A DNA stretch of 7,316 bases from a bacterium (GTDB taxonomy: Bacteria; Patescibacteriota; Saccharimonadia; UBA4664), in assembly GCA_027449805.1 (NCBI GenBank), contig DAIDKY010000028.1:3342-10657 (forward strand), in the 5' to 3' direction. Under the pieces are notes generated by a model. The model was not told where the DNA came from. It was given only the letters and a program-made list of their open reading frames with translations, and did not search any database. Positions 1 to 6,658 of this stretch are shown here, in pieces. Made by a program: the position numbers and the translations under genes. Every line of letters begins with the position of its first letter. Within the stretch, counting starts at the first letter, position 1.

Positions 1-4
1 AAGT

Positions 5-2443
5 ATGGATAGTGTGAATCAGGTAGTTCCGGGTTTAACCACCGTTGAAGCTGAACGACGGTTGGCTCAGTATGGCCGGAACATTCTCGGTAAAAAGCAG
101 AAGCTGTCCGCGATCCGCTTGCTCGTTAAGCAATTTCAGAGCGCCCTTATTTATCTACTCCTAATAGCGGCGGCTCTGTCGTTCTTCCTCCAGGATTACT
201 ACGACGGCCTCGTTATCGTCGTGATACTGCTATTAAATACCGGGTTGGGCTTTCTGCAGGAATATAAATCGGGCAAGGCCGTGGAGAAACTTCAAGGTCT
301 TCTGAGCCGCTCGGCGCTTGTCGTGCGTGATGGCAAACAGATACTTGTCGACGAGCGTGATCTCGTTCCCGGCGATGCGGTTGTGCTCAAAGAGGGGGAT
401 ATTGCTCCGGCTGATCTCCGCTTGAGCGTCTCGGAGCACCTTAGTACCAACGAATCTCAGCTCACTGGTGAATCGGCGGCCGTGGCCAAGGCTGCCGGTG
501 CGGTAGTCTACGCAGGCAGTACGATTGCGGCGGGCGAGGGGGTCGGTACGGTTATCGCGACCGGCCTCAATACTCAGCTTGGTAAGATCGCCCACCTGTC
601 GACGGAAACGAAGAAGGTTACCCAGTATCAAAAGTCGCTCACGGCCTTTAGCACCTTCCTGATGAAGATGAGTCTATTCTCCCTGGCCCTCGTCTTTATC
701 TTGAAAATCATCATTAACGGCGGTTTTCAGAATATCTCATCCTTAGCGCTGTTTATCGTGGCGCTTTCGATCACCGTTGTTCCCGAGGCGCTCCCGGTTA
801 TCGCTACGGTGACGCTTTCGAACGGCGCCATGAAACTCGCTCAGCGCCACGTCATCGCCAAGACCTTGTCGGCCGTGGAAGATCTGGGCAACATTAATAT
901 CCTTTGTACCGACAAGACGGGGACGCTGACCGAGAACAAACAGACCATTCAGCGCTTAACGTCCGATAACGAAGAGTTTTTTCAACTTCTCGTTTACGCC
1001 AGCCTGGATAATTATCCGCATAAGGGTCGGCGCGTGGCGGCAGATCCCTTTGAGGAAGCTTTTCGTCGTTTTATACCAAGTGATATACAGCAAAAGACCA
1101 AGTCTTGGGCTCACTTGGACGAGCTGCCGTTTGATCCGGGGGCCCGCCGTCAGAGAATCGTTGTGACGGACGGCCACAAGACATATTTGGTCTTAATCGG
1201 GGCCGTCGACACGCTGTTGACTCTCTCTATAGCGCACCATAAGGCGGACTATCTTAAGCAGATCGAGGCCGACGAGGCAAATGGCCTGCGCCATCTCGGT
1301 GTCGCTTACAAGGAGGTCAAATACACCAAGGACTTCGACATAATCGCCCAAGAACATGGGCTTAATTTCCTCGGGTTCGTGGCTTTGGAGGATCCGCTGC
1401 GTTCGACGACCAAGCATACGATTCTTCTCGCTGAGCAGCTCGGCGTGACGATTAAGATCCTAAGCGGCGACAGCGTGGCGGTGACCAGCTACGTAGCCCG
1501 CGAGGTCGGTTTGCTTACCTCGGGGGGCAAGGTCTACAGCGGCGAGGAGCTCGACAAGCTCTCCGACGAAGAGGTATCGTCAATCGTTTCTGCCAATGGC
1601 GCCTTTGCCCGCCTAAACCCGGAACAGAAGTACCGCATCATTAAACTGCTTAAACAGGCCGGGAACGTCGTTGGTTACCAGGGCGACGGCATCAACGACG
1701 CGCCTGCCCTCAAATTGGCCGATGTCGCCATCGCCGTTAATACAGCTACCGACGTGGCCAAAGAAAACGCCGATATTCTACTCTTGCGCAGCGATCTGAG
1801 CGTGATCGTCAATGGCATTAAGTACGGGCGGACCATCTTTACCAACATCAACAAGTACATTCGCTACACTATGATCGGCAACTTCGGCAACTTCTTCGCC
1901 CTCTCGGCGCTCTACCTGCTGTCGCTCAGCCTGCCGATGCTGGCTATCCAGTTGCTTATTACCAACCTTTTGACCGATATTCCACTGGTGGCGATTTCGA
2001 CCGATAACGTCCGCCCCGACGAGCTGACTCGGCCGAGCAAGAACGACACCCATTCGCTCATGTTCATCTCGCTCGTCCTGGGCTCGGTGACGGCCCTCTT
2101 TGAGATCATGTATTTCGCTGCTATTCGTACTAACAGCGTGGCGGTGGCTCAGACCGGCCTGTTTCTCTTTTTGACGGTTTCGGGACTTGTAGTGATATTT
2201 TCGGTACGTAATAAGAGCCATTTTTGGAGCGCCCCGCGCTTCTCGCCGCCGCTACTGATCTCAATCATCGCTGTTCTCTTAGCCTCGATCGGCATACTCT
2301 ATTGGAACATTACGCAGAAACTCTTCTCCTTTACGCCGCTACCGCTCGAGACACTCGCCGTCGCACTGGGCATGTCGCTGCTCTATGTGATCGTTCTAGA
2401 CGTGGTAAAGGTCTGGTTTTATAAGCTCAACCTGGCCCGGTAG
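5..2443 (+). CDS. P-type cation-transporting ATPase (P2A/P3B-like), possibly missing its extreme N-terminus
   Basis: This is an integral membrane pump that couples ATP hydrolysis to cation transport. In order it shows an N-terminal cation-ATPase domain (about 10-45), M1-M2 (about 47-88), the actuator loop with TGES at 154-157, M3-M4 (about 219-278) with PEALP at 260-264, the phosphorylation motif DKTGTLT with acceptor D303, the nucleotide-binding domain (F376), DPLR at 463-466, SGD at 487-489, GDGINDAP at 560-567, then M5-M10 (about 621-807). At 812 residues it is near full family length. M5 carries N626 and N629 in NFGN, as in MgtA. M6 carries N654, T657 and D658, as in Ca pumps. The nearby LVAISTDNV also resembles MgtA. 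The ion is therefore uncertain (Ca, Mg or another). The usual KGA lysine of the nucleotide pocket is I398. No ribosome binding site is visible and the frame is open to the left edge, so the start may lie upstream. Stop is TAG. Confidence 0.93.
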   Translation: MDSVNQVVPGLTTVEAERRLAQYGRNILGKKQKLSAIRLLVKQFQSALIYLLLIAAALSFFLQDYYDGLVIVVILLLNTGLGFLQEYKSGKAVEKLQGLLSRSALVVRDGKQILVDERDLVPGDAVVLKEGDIAPADLRLSVSEHLSTNESQLTGESAAVAKAAGAVVYAGSTIAAGEGVGTVIATGLNTQLGKIAHLSTETKKVTQYQKSLTAFSTFLMKMSLFSLALVFILKIIINGGFQNISSLALFIVALSITVVPEALPVIATVTLSNGAMKLAQRHVIAKTLSAVEDLGNINILCTDKTGTLTENKQTIQRLTSDNEEFFQLLVYASLDNYPHKGRRVAADPFEEAFRRFIPSDIQQKTKSWAHLDELPFDPGARRQRIVVTDGHKTYLVLIGAVDTLLTLSIAHHKADYLKQIEADEANGLRHLGVAYKEVKYTKDFDIIAQEHGLNFLGFVALEDPLRSTTKHTILLAEQLGVTIKILSGDSVAVTSYVAREVGLLTSGGKVYSGEELDKLSDEEVSSIVSANGAFARLNPEQKYRIIKLLKQAGNVVGYQGDGINDAPALKLADVAIAVNTATDVAKENADILLLRSDLSVIVNGIKYGRTIFTNINKYIRYTMIGNFGNFFALSALYLLSLSLPMLAIQLLITNLLTDIPLVAISTDNVRPDELTRPSKNDTHSLMFISLVLGSVTALFEIMYFAAIRTNSVAVAQTGLFLFLTVSGLVVIFSVRNKSHFWSAPRFSPPLLISIIAVLLASIGILYWNITQKLFSFTPLPLETLAVALGMSLLYVIVLDVVKVWFYKLNLAR

Positions 2444-2576
2444 AGGCGGGTATTATGTATGTGGTATAAACCATCATGTCAAGTCGAGCTCTATAGGAAC
2501 CTGGCCTTCTCTTAGTGTCATACTAATTGCTACTTATAAGGTATAGGTCGGTTACTTTTAAGCTATACTTAGGATC
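2444..2576. other. 133-base intergenic spacer
   Basis: This is the only sizeable non-coding gap in the window. It is more AT-rich than the flanking genes towards its right end. I see no tRNA, no small ORF with convincing coding character and no strong terminator. A short imperfect stem around 2462-2475 (GTGGT, loop ATAA, ACCAT) has no T-run after it. The only functional element I can support is the -10 box at 2564-2569. Confidence 0.6.
2564..2569 (+). promoter_or_regulatory. Probable -10 box of a leaderless promoter for the APH-fold gene
   Basis: TATACT matches the TATAAT consensus at five of six positions. It ends 7 bases before the ATG at 2577, so transcription would start at or within a base or two of the start codon, giving a leaderless mRNA. 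The expected -35 region (about 2540-2547) shows no good hexamer. AGGA at 2571-2574 lies too close to the ATG to act as a ribosome binding site. The same geometry is seen before the gene at 4565, which strengthens both calls. Confidence 0.55.
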
Positions 2577-3677
2577 ATGAAAGACCTAAACAAGATGCTA
2601 GTTGATCGCCAGCATGTTTTTTACTGGCAGACCGATCGTGCCGTTGAGCCAGAAGAGGCCGGTAGGATATGGTCTGATCGCCACAGCTACTTTACCGATG
2701 ATGAGATTTTAGATATTACGAACAAGGCTCTATCCGAGGCTAAACTAAGCAAGCGAATCGTCGAACTCTATCCTCATGATGAGTCTGCTCAGACGAATCT
2801 GGGCAATGTTAATTCTGTTCGGATCGGAAAGCTGGCTTCTGGTGGCGAGGTTATCATACGCTGCCATCCACGAGGCATTGCTAATGGCTATTTCGATGTC
2901 GAGACGGTCGCGGCAAGTCGAGCTCTGGCTTGTGGTGTCCCGAGCTATAGAACTTTCGTAATACATGACGCGCAGGATGCTAATGACTTTGCCTTTCAGG
3001 TCATTGAGAAACTTCCCGGTATGGCTGTTGTGCGCTGGCTCGAAACACACCCAGAGGACGAGGCTAAAATCCTCTTCGAGATTGGTCAGACGCTAGCCCG
3101 CATACATCAAGTAAGAGTGACCGGCTTCGGTCCGTTTGATAACAACAAAGCCAAAACGGGTGAGCTTGTAGGCCTCCATTCAACCTACGTTGCCGCCCTG
3201 CGCGCCGGGCTCAAGTTCAACCTCGATATCTTGGTTAAGGAGGATATCTTTACGCGCCAAAAAGCCGATAAGATCACCGCTCTGTTCGGTGACGATAATG
3301 AGCTACTTACCTGTGATAAACCAGTCCTGATCCATAACGACTTTGCCGACTGGAATGTTCTGACGGATGGCGATAAACTGACGGGCGTGCTCGATTGGGA
3401 CGAGTGTGTTGGGGGAGATGCAGTCTCCGATATTGCCTGCTGGAGTACCTTCTTCGATCCAGGGCGGCTAGAAGGTATGCTAAAGGGCTACTGGTCAGTT
3501 GCCGAAAAACCAGATGACTTTAATGATAAGTTCGAACTTCTCCGCCTTAGGTATACCGTCTCAAAGATGACCCTTCGACTACGTCGCTATAGCTGGGATC
3601 CTAGTGACTTCATGCGTGATAAGATTGAGGACGGAAGACAGCATCTGGCGATTTCGATCAAGGTTCTTGGCTTATGA
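2577..3677 (+). CDS. Aminoglycoside-phosphotransferase (APH)-fold kinase-like protein
   Basis: This 366-residue soluble protein has the APH/choline-kinase fold signature: catalytic loop H253-N-D255-F-A-D-W-N260 and metal-binding D273-W-D-E. Family knowledge assigns D255 as catalytic base, with N260 and D273 holding Mg-ATP. The N-lobe strand reads VIIRCHP, with R95 where protein kinases have the ATP lysine, and E109 is the likely helix-C partner. Arginine at that place occurs in other APH-like proteins, so activity is not excluded. The substrate cannot be read from sequence, and nothing specifically indicates antibiotic resistance. About 70 residues precede the recognisable N-lobe, including an aromatic stretch FYWQTDR near residue 16. 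The start is the ATG directly after the -10 box. The stop overlaps the next gene as ATGA, so the two are probably co-translated. Confidence 0.85.
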   Translation: MKDLNKMLVDRQHVFYWQTDRAVEPEEAGRIWSDRHSYFTDDEILDITNKALSEAKLSKRIVELYPHDESAQTNLGNVNSVRIGKLASGGEVIIRCHPRGIANGYFDVETVAASRALACGVPSYRTFVIHDAQDANDFAFQVIEKLPGMAVVRWLETHPEDEAKILFEIGQTLARIHQVRVTGFGPFDNNKAKTGELVGLHSTYVAALRAGLKFNLDILVKEDIFTRQKADKITALFGDDNELLTCDKPVLIHNDFADWNVLTDGDKLTGVLDWDECVGGDAVSDIACWSTFFDPGRLEGMLKGYWSVAEKPDDFNDKFELLRLRYTVSKMTLRLRRYSWDPSDFMRDKIEDGRQHLAISIKVLGL

Positions 3678-4519
3678 AGGCCTCCAACGACATGACCGGC
3701 AAGACGGTCGTAATCACGGGCGCCAGCGACGGCATCGGAGCGGCGGCGGCCAAGCTGCTGCACGCTCGTGGAGCGAATGTAATCGTGGTAGGGCGTTCGC
3801 TCGAGAAGACAACGGCTGTAGCCAAGGCCGTCGGGACGAAGCCGATCACGGCCGACTTTACCGATCTGGCTAGCGTGCGCAATGCCGCCAAGGCAATTTT
3901 AAAGACCTGCCCGCAGATCGACGTCTTGATCAACAACGCTGGTGGTCTCTGGCCCGAGCGTATCGTTACCGACGATGGCCACGAGCAGACCTTCCAGGTA
4001 AACTATCTGGCGCCGTTCTTGCTGACCAACCTCCTGCATGATCGGCTCGCGGCTTCCAAGGGGCGAATCATCAACACCAGTAGCCGTGCCAATACCGCCG
4101 GCCAGGTTGACCTCGATGATCTCGATAGTGCAAAGAGTTACAGGGCCTTTAACGTCTACGGCACGACCAAGCTGGAGAATATTCTCTTTACGCAGGAGTT
4201 GTCGCGCCGATGGGGGAGCGAGGGCATTACGGCCGCCAGCGTTCATCCCGGGGTCGTAGCGACCCAGTTCGGTCGGGATAGTAAACTTACCAGTCTTTTT
4301 TACCAGGGTCTTGCTAGGCACGTCCTGCGTTCGCCGGAGAAGGGTGCCGATACCATTGTTTGGCTAGCTTCTACCACGCCTGGCAAAGATTGGCAGAACG
4401 GGGGCTATTACGCCGACCGCAAACCAGGTAAGCAGCTCAATCCTCAGGCCAACGATGCCGACCTCGCCAGCGCCCTCTGGGATCGTAGTTTGGCTCTCCT
4501 CCCCGTATTTCATACCTGA
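3674..4519 (+). CDS. Short-chain dehydrogenase/reductase (SDR), retinol-dehydrogenase-like
   Basis: This 281-residue classical SDR is a soluble NAD(P)-dependent oxidoreductase. Visible motifs are the Rossmann glycine motif TGASDGIG at 15-22, NNAG at 87-90, N110 in the VNYLAPF segment, the catalytic serine in NTSS (S136/S137), and Y162-x-x-x-K166. The HPGVVAT segment at 191-197 is the usual cofactor loop. R41 after the second strand (VVGRS) hints at NADP preference, as inference. The general pattern resembles retinol dehydrogenase/WW-domain oxidoreductase relatives; the substrate is unknown. The ATG overlaps the stop of the APH-fold gene by 4 bases, indicating translational coupling. The internal ATG at 3692 (residue 7) is a possible alternative, since the conserved fold begins just after it. 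The TGA stop at 4517-4519 lies inside the first unit of a 7-base tandem repeat. Confidence 0.92.
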   Translation: MKASNDMTGKTVVITGASDGIGAAAAKLLHARGANVIVVGRSLEKTTAVAKAVGTKPITADFTDLASVRNAAKAILKTCPQIDVLINNAGGLWPERIVTDDGHEQTFQVNYLAPFLLTNLLHDRLAASKGRIINTSSRANTAGQVDLDDLDSAKSYRAFNVYGTTKLENILFTQELSRRWGSEGITAASVHPGVVATQFGRDSKLTSLFYQGLARHVLRSPEKGADTIVWLASTTPGKDWQNGGYYADRKPGKQLNPQANDADLASALWDRSLALLPVFHT

Positions 4520-4549
4520 TACCTGATACCTGATACTTGATACTTGATA
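4515..4549. repeat. Heptanucleotide tandem repeat, five units
   Basis: There are three perfect CCTGATA units (4515-4535) followed by two CTTGATA units (4536-4549). Partial echoes lie on each side: CATA at 4511-4514 and CTG from 4550. Because 7 is not a multiple of 3, the TGA in successive units (4517, 4524, 4531) falls in all three + frames, while the reverse complement has no stop in the array. The array contains the stop of the dehydrogenase gene and the upstream half of the next promoter. Confidence 0.95.
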
Positions 4550-4558
4550 CTGTATAAT
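4530..4558 (+). promoter_or_regulatory. Probable leaderless promoter of the envelope gene cluster
   Basis: A perfect TATAAT lies at 4553-4558. With a 17-base spacer the -35 is CTGATA at 4530-4535 (four of six matches to TTGACA), which is part of the tandem repeat. Better -35-like TTGATA hexamers at 4537 and 4544 are too close to this -10. The -10 ends 6 bases before the ATG at 4565, so the transcript probably begins at or next to the start codon. There is no room for a leader or ribosome binding site. Confidence 0.7.
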
Positions 4559-4564
4559 ACCTGT

Positions 4565-4969
4565 ATGAATTCCCTCCCGTCGCCAAGCGACCTCCGTAGT
4601 GCACTTGGCAAGCGTATTAATGGTCTTAGAACCTCCCGACTGATGGCCGACCACCTATCCGTCGGTTTGATTGTCTCCAGCCTCGTTCTAAACGGTCTTA
4701 CTTTCATTATCTTGCTGATTAAACTCCATCCTCTCGACTATCAGGTGCCGATCCATTATTCGAGCCTGACCGGTTTCGATCAGCTTGGTTCATGGTACCA
4801 GCCGTATGTTATTGGATTCTTCGGGCTTGCTGTCACGCTCGCTAACTCCGCGCTGGCCCTGCGCTCGTTTGGCCGCAGCCGTGTCGCATCGTTCTACCTC
4901 CTGCTAGGTGCCGTAGTGGTTAGCATCTTCTGCCTTATTATTGCTAATGCCTTTAGCTCGGTATCCTAG
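4565..4969 (+). CDS. Small three-helix membrane protein of unknown function
   Basis: This is a 134-residue protein with a basic, probably cytosolic N-terminus (about 1-28) and three hydrophobic helices at about 31-52, 80-99 and 108-129. Between helices 1 and 2 is a loop with VPIHYSSLTGFDQLGSW (61-77), whose P-x-H-Y...G-x-D-x-x-G pattern recalls the loop of DUF1648-type membrane proteins. I also associate this pattern with small hypothetical proteins of CPR bacteria; that resemblance is from memory. I do not recognise a function. The ATG at 4565 is chosen because it sits 6 bases after TATAAT. An in-frame TTG at 4544 would place the start inside the repeat and upstream of the -10. It is the first gene of the probable envelope operon and ends 2 bases before the glycosyltransferase start, so it may be a partner of that enzyme. 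Confidence 0.8.
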   Translation: MNSLPSPSDLRSALGKRINGLRTSRLMADHLSVGLIVSSLVLNGLTFIILLIKLHPLDYQVPIHYSSLTGFDQLGSWYQPYVIGFFGLAVTLANSALALRSFGRSRVASFYLLLGAVVVSIFCLIIANAFSSVS

Positions 4970-4971
4970 CG

Positions 4972-6654
4972 ATGCAGACGATGCCACCCGTTCGTTTGGT
5001 TGATCGATCGTGGATGATTCGTCTTCTCGAGACGCTCCCTGGCGGTATAACCTGGATAACCCTTCTACTGCCGATCGTTCTTAGTTTTATCTCGCCGATC
5101 GCCGTAGCCTACTTCATCATCGCTTTCGATCTCTACTGGACGTTCAAATCATTCCATATCAGCTTTAATCTCTACCGTGCTTACAATCGTCTCCATGCTG
5201 CTCAGAAAGTCGACTGGTCGGCCCGCCTCGAGTGGTTGAGCCACCCTAGCCAGAGCCTAGACGATATGACCGACAAGCTAGACTCGTTTGTATTGAGCCA
5301 TAGGGGAGTCGAGCGCCGTATAAACTCGCAACCAAAGTTGATCAAAGAGCAATATCGGCAGTTGCTGTCGCAACGAGCAGTATTACAGAACATTGTCGCT
5401 CACGAACGCCTGATTTTAGATCCCAAAGACATCTTTAATGTTGTATTTATTGCAACATATAACGAGTCAATTGACATCTTAGAACCGTCCATAAAAGCCC
5501 TAACTGAGGTCGATTATCCTCTAAAGCAACTCATGGTAGTGATCTGCTATGAAGAGCGAGGGGGTCCTGAGACCGAAGCCAATGCTCGTCACTTGGTCGA
5601 GAAGTATGGCGAGCAGTTCGCCCATGCCGTTGCGATTAAGCATCCGGATGGAATCGTGGGCGAACATCGGGGCAAGGGTGCAAACCTTTCTTATGCAGGA
5701 AGGATCTTTGCAGACTACATAATTGAGCAGGAAATCGACCCCGAACACATTATTGTTACATCTTTGGACGCAGATCATCGTCCCGCCAAGAACTACTTTA
5801 ATCTCCTAACCTATGAGTATGCCGGCGATCCGAATCGTCTCCATCACAGTTATCAACCTATCCCTATGTTCTATAACAACATCTGGGATGCTCCTGCCCC
5901 GATGCGGGTAATTGCATTAGGCAACTCTTTCTGGACTCTCACTGAGACGATGCGTCCTCATCGACTTCGAAACTTTGCCGCCCACGCTCAGGGTTTGGCT
6001 ACGCTTATACAGACAGATTTCTGGAGTGTCACCACGATCGTCGAGGACGGCCATCAGTTCTGGCGTACTTATTTCGCTTTTAATGGCGACCATCAGGTAA
6101 TGCCGGTCTACACTAGCGTGTATCAGGACGCCGTCTTGGCCGATTCTTACCTCAAGACCTTTAAAGTACAGTACTTGCAGCTCCGTCGTTGGGCTTGGGG
6201 TTGTTCGGATATTCCCTTTGTTATACGAAATATGGTAAAGAGCCCGAGCATTTCCATCGGTAATCGTATAACCCAGTTCTACCGTCTCTTTGAATCACAC
6301 TTTTCCCAAGCTACGGCGCCGCTGATTTTGACCTTTGTAGCTTACTTGCCGCTTTACCTCAATCCGCGGGCATCGAGCAGTATTCTGGCTCAAAACTTAC
6401 CAAATATAACCTCGGGTATACTTACTTTGGCTTCGATTGGTATCATCTTTATGATTTTCTTTTCGCTTATTTCGCTGCCGCCTCGACCTAAGCGCTACCG
6501 TAAAACAAGGGTTCTTGGCATGATCGCTCAGTGGATCTTGCTGCCGATCACGACGATGGGCTTCTCGTCTTTTGCTGCTATCGATGCCCAGACGCGCCTA
6601 ATGCTAGGCAAGCCGCTCGAGTTCTATGTGACCGAAAAGGCGGTCAAGAAGTGA
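4972..6654 (+). CDS. Membrane-embedded family 2 glycosyltransferase
   Basis: This 560-residue enzyme would transfer sugar from a nucleotide-sugar at the inner face of the membrane. Two N-terminal helices (about 25-56) precede the GT-A domain. The domain starts at FIATYNES (159-166) and carries DAD (266-268) for metal and nucleotide binding. IVEDGHQFW (356-364) holds the likely catalytic acid/base E358-D359, and QLRRW (403-407) is the QxxRW acceptor motif of processive synthases such as cellulose, chitin and hyaluronan synthases. C-terminal hydrophobic segments lie at about 447-463, 480-502 and 514-536, followed by GKPLEFYVTEK. A helical, charged insert of about 65 residues (80-145) separates the membrane anchor from the catalytic domain. 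Sugar and product are unknown, and processivity is inferred only from QxxRW plus the membrane helices. ATG 4972 is the first start after the upstream stop; ATG 4981 is also possible. No clear ribosome binding site is seen, which suggests coupling to the upstream gene. Confidence 0.9.
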   Translation: MQTMPPVRLVDRSWMIRLLETLPGGITWITLLLPIVLSFISPIAVAYFIIAFDLYWTFKSFHISFNLYRAYNRLHAAQKVDWSARLEWLSHPSQSLDDMTDKLDSFVLSHRGVERRINSQPKLIKEQYRQLLSQRAVLQNIVAHERLILDPKDIFNVVFIATYNESIDILEPSIKALTEVDYPLKQLMVVICYEERGGPETEANARHLVEKYGEQFAHAVAIKHPDGIVGEHRGKGANLSYAGRIFADYIIEQEIDPEHIIVTSLDADHRPAKNYFNLLTYEYAGDPNRLHHSYQPIPMFYNNIWDAPAPMRVIALGNSFWTLTETMRPHRLRNFAAHAQGLATLIQTDFWSVTTIVEDGHQFWRTYFAFNGDHQVMPVYTSVYQDAVLADSYLKTFKVQYLQLRRWAWGCSDIPFVIRNMVKSPSISIGNRITQFYRLFESHFSQATAPLILTFVAYLPLYLNPRASSSILAQNLPNITSGILTLASIGIIFMIFFSLISLPPRPKRYRKTRVLGMIAQWILLPITTMGFSSFAAIDAQTRLMLGKPLEFYVTEKAVKK

Positions 6655-6658
6655 GTTT

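Noticed and set aside
1778..2221. 147-codon reverse-strand open frame within the ATPase gene
   Set aside because: It lies wholly opposite conserved ATPase coding sequence, shows no recognisable domain, and has the composition of an antisense frame.
2462..2475. Possible terminator hairpin after the ATPase gene
   Set aside because: The stem is only five pairs with one G-T, and no T-run follows.
2527..2540. Alternative promoter using TTGCTA and TATAAG in the spacer
   Set aside because: The two hexamers are only a few bases apart, and neither has a partner at proper spacing.
2481..2925. Shared 12-mer AAGTCGAGCTCT at 2481 and about 2915
   Set aside because: It is a single short match, one copy in the spacer and one inside a gene, with no flanking similarity; most likely chance.
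2577..3677. Calling the APH-fold gene an aminoglycoside resistance gene
   Set aside because: Only the general fold motifs are present. The family is broad and nothing in the sequence or neighbourhood points to antibiotics.
4544..4564. Longer form of the small membrane protein starting at TTG 4544
   Set aside because: It would begin inside the tandem repeat and upstream of the TATAAT box, and would add seven residues of repeat-derived sequence. ATG 4565 fits the promoter position better.
4364..4707. Reverse-strand open frames crossing the heptanucleotide repeat
   Set aside because: They encode repeat-derived peptides (YQVSGIRYQV-like) because the reverse complement of the repeat has no stops. 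They overlap the clear dehydrogenase and membrane protein genes.
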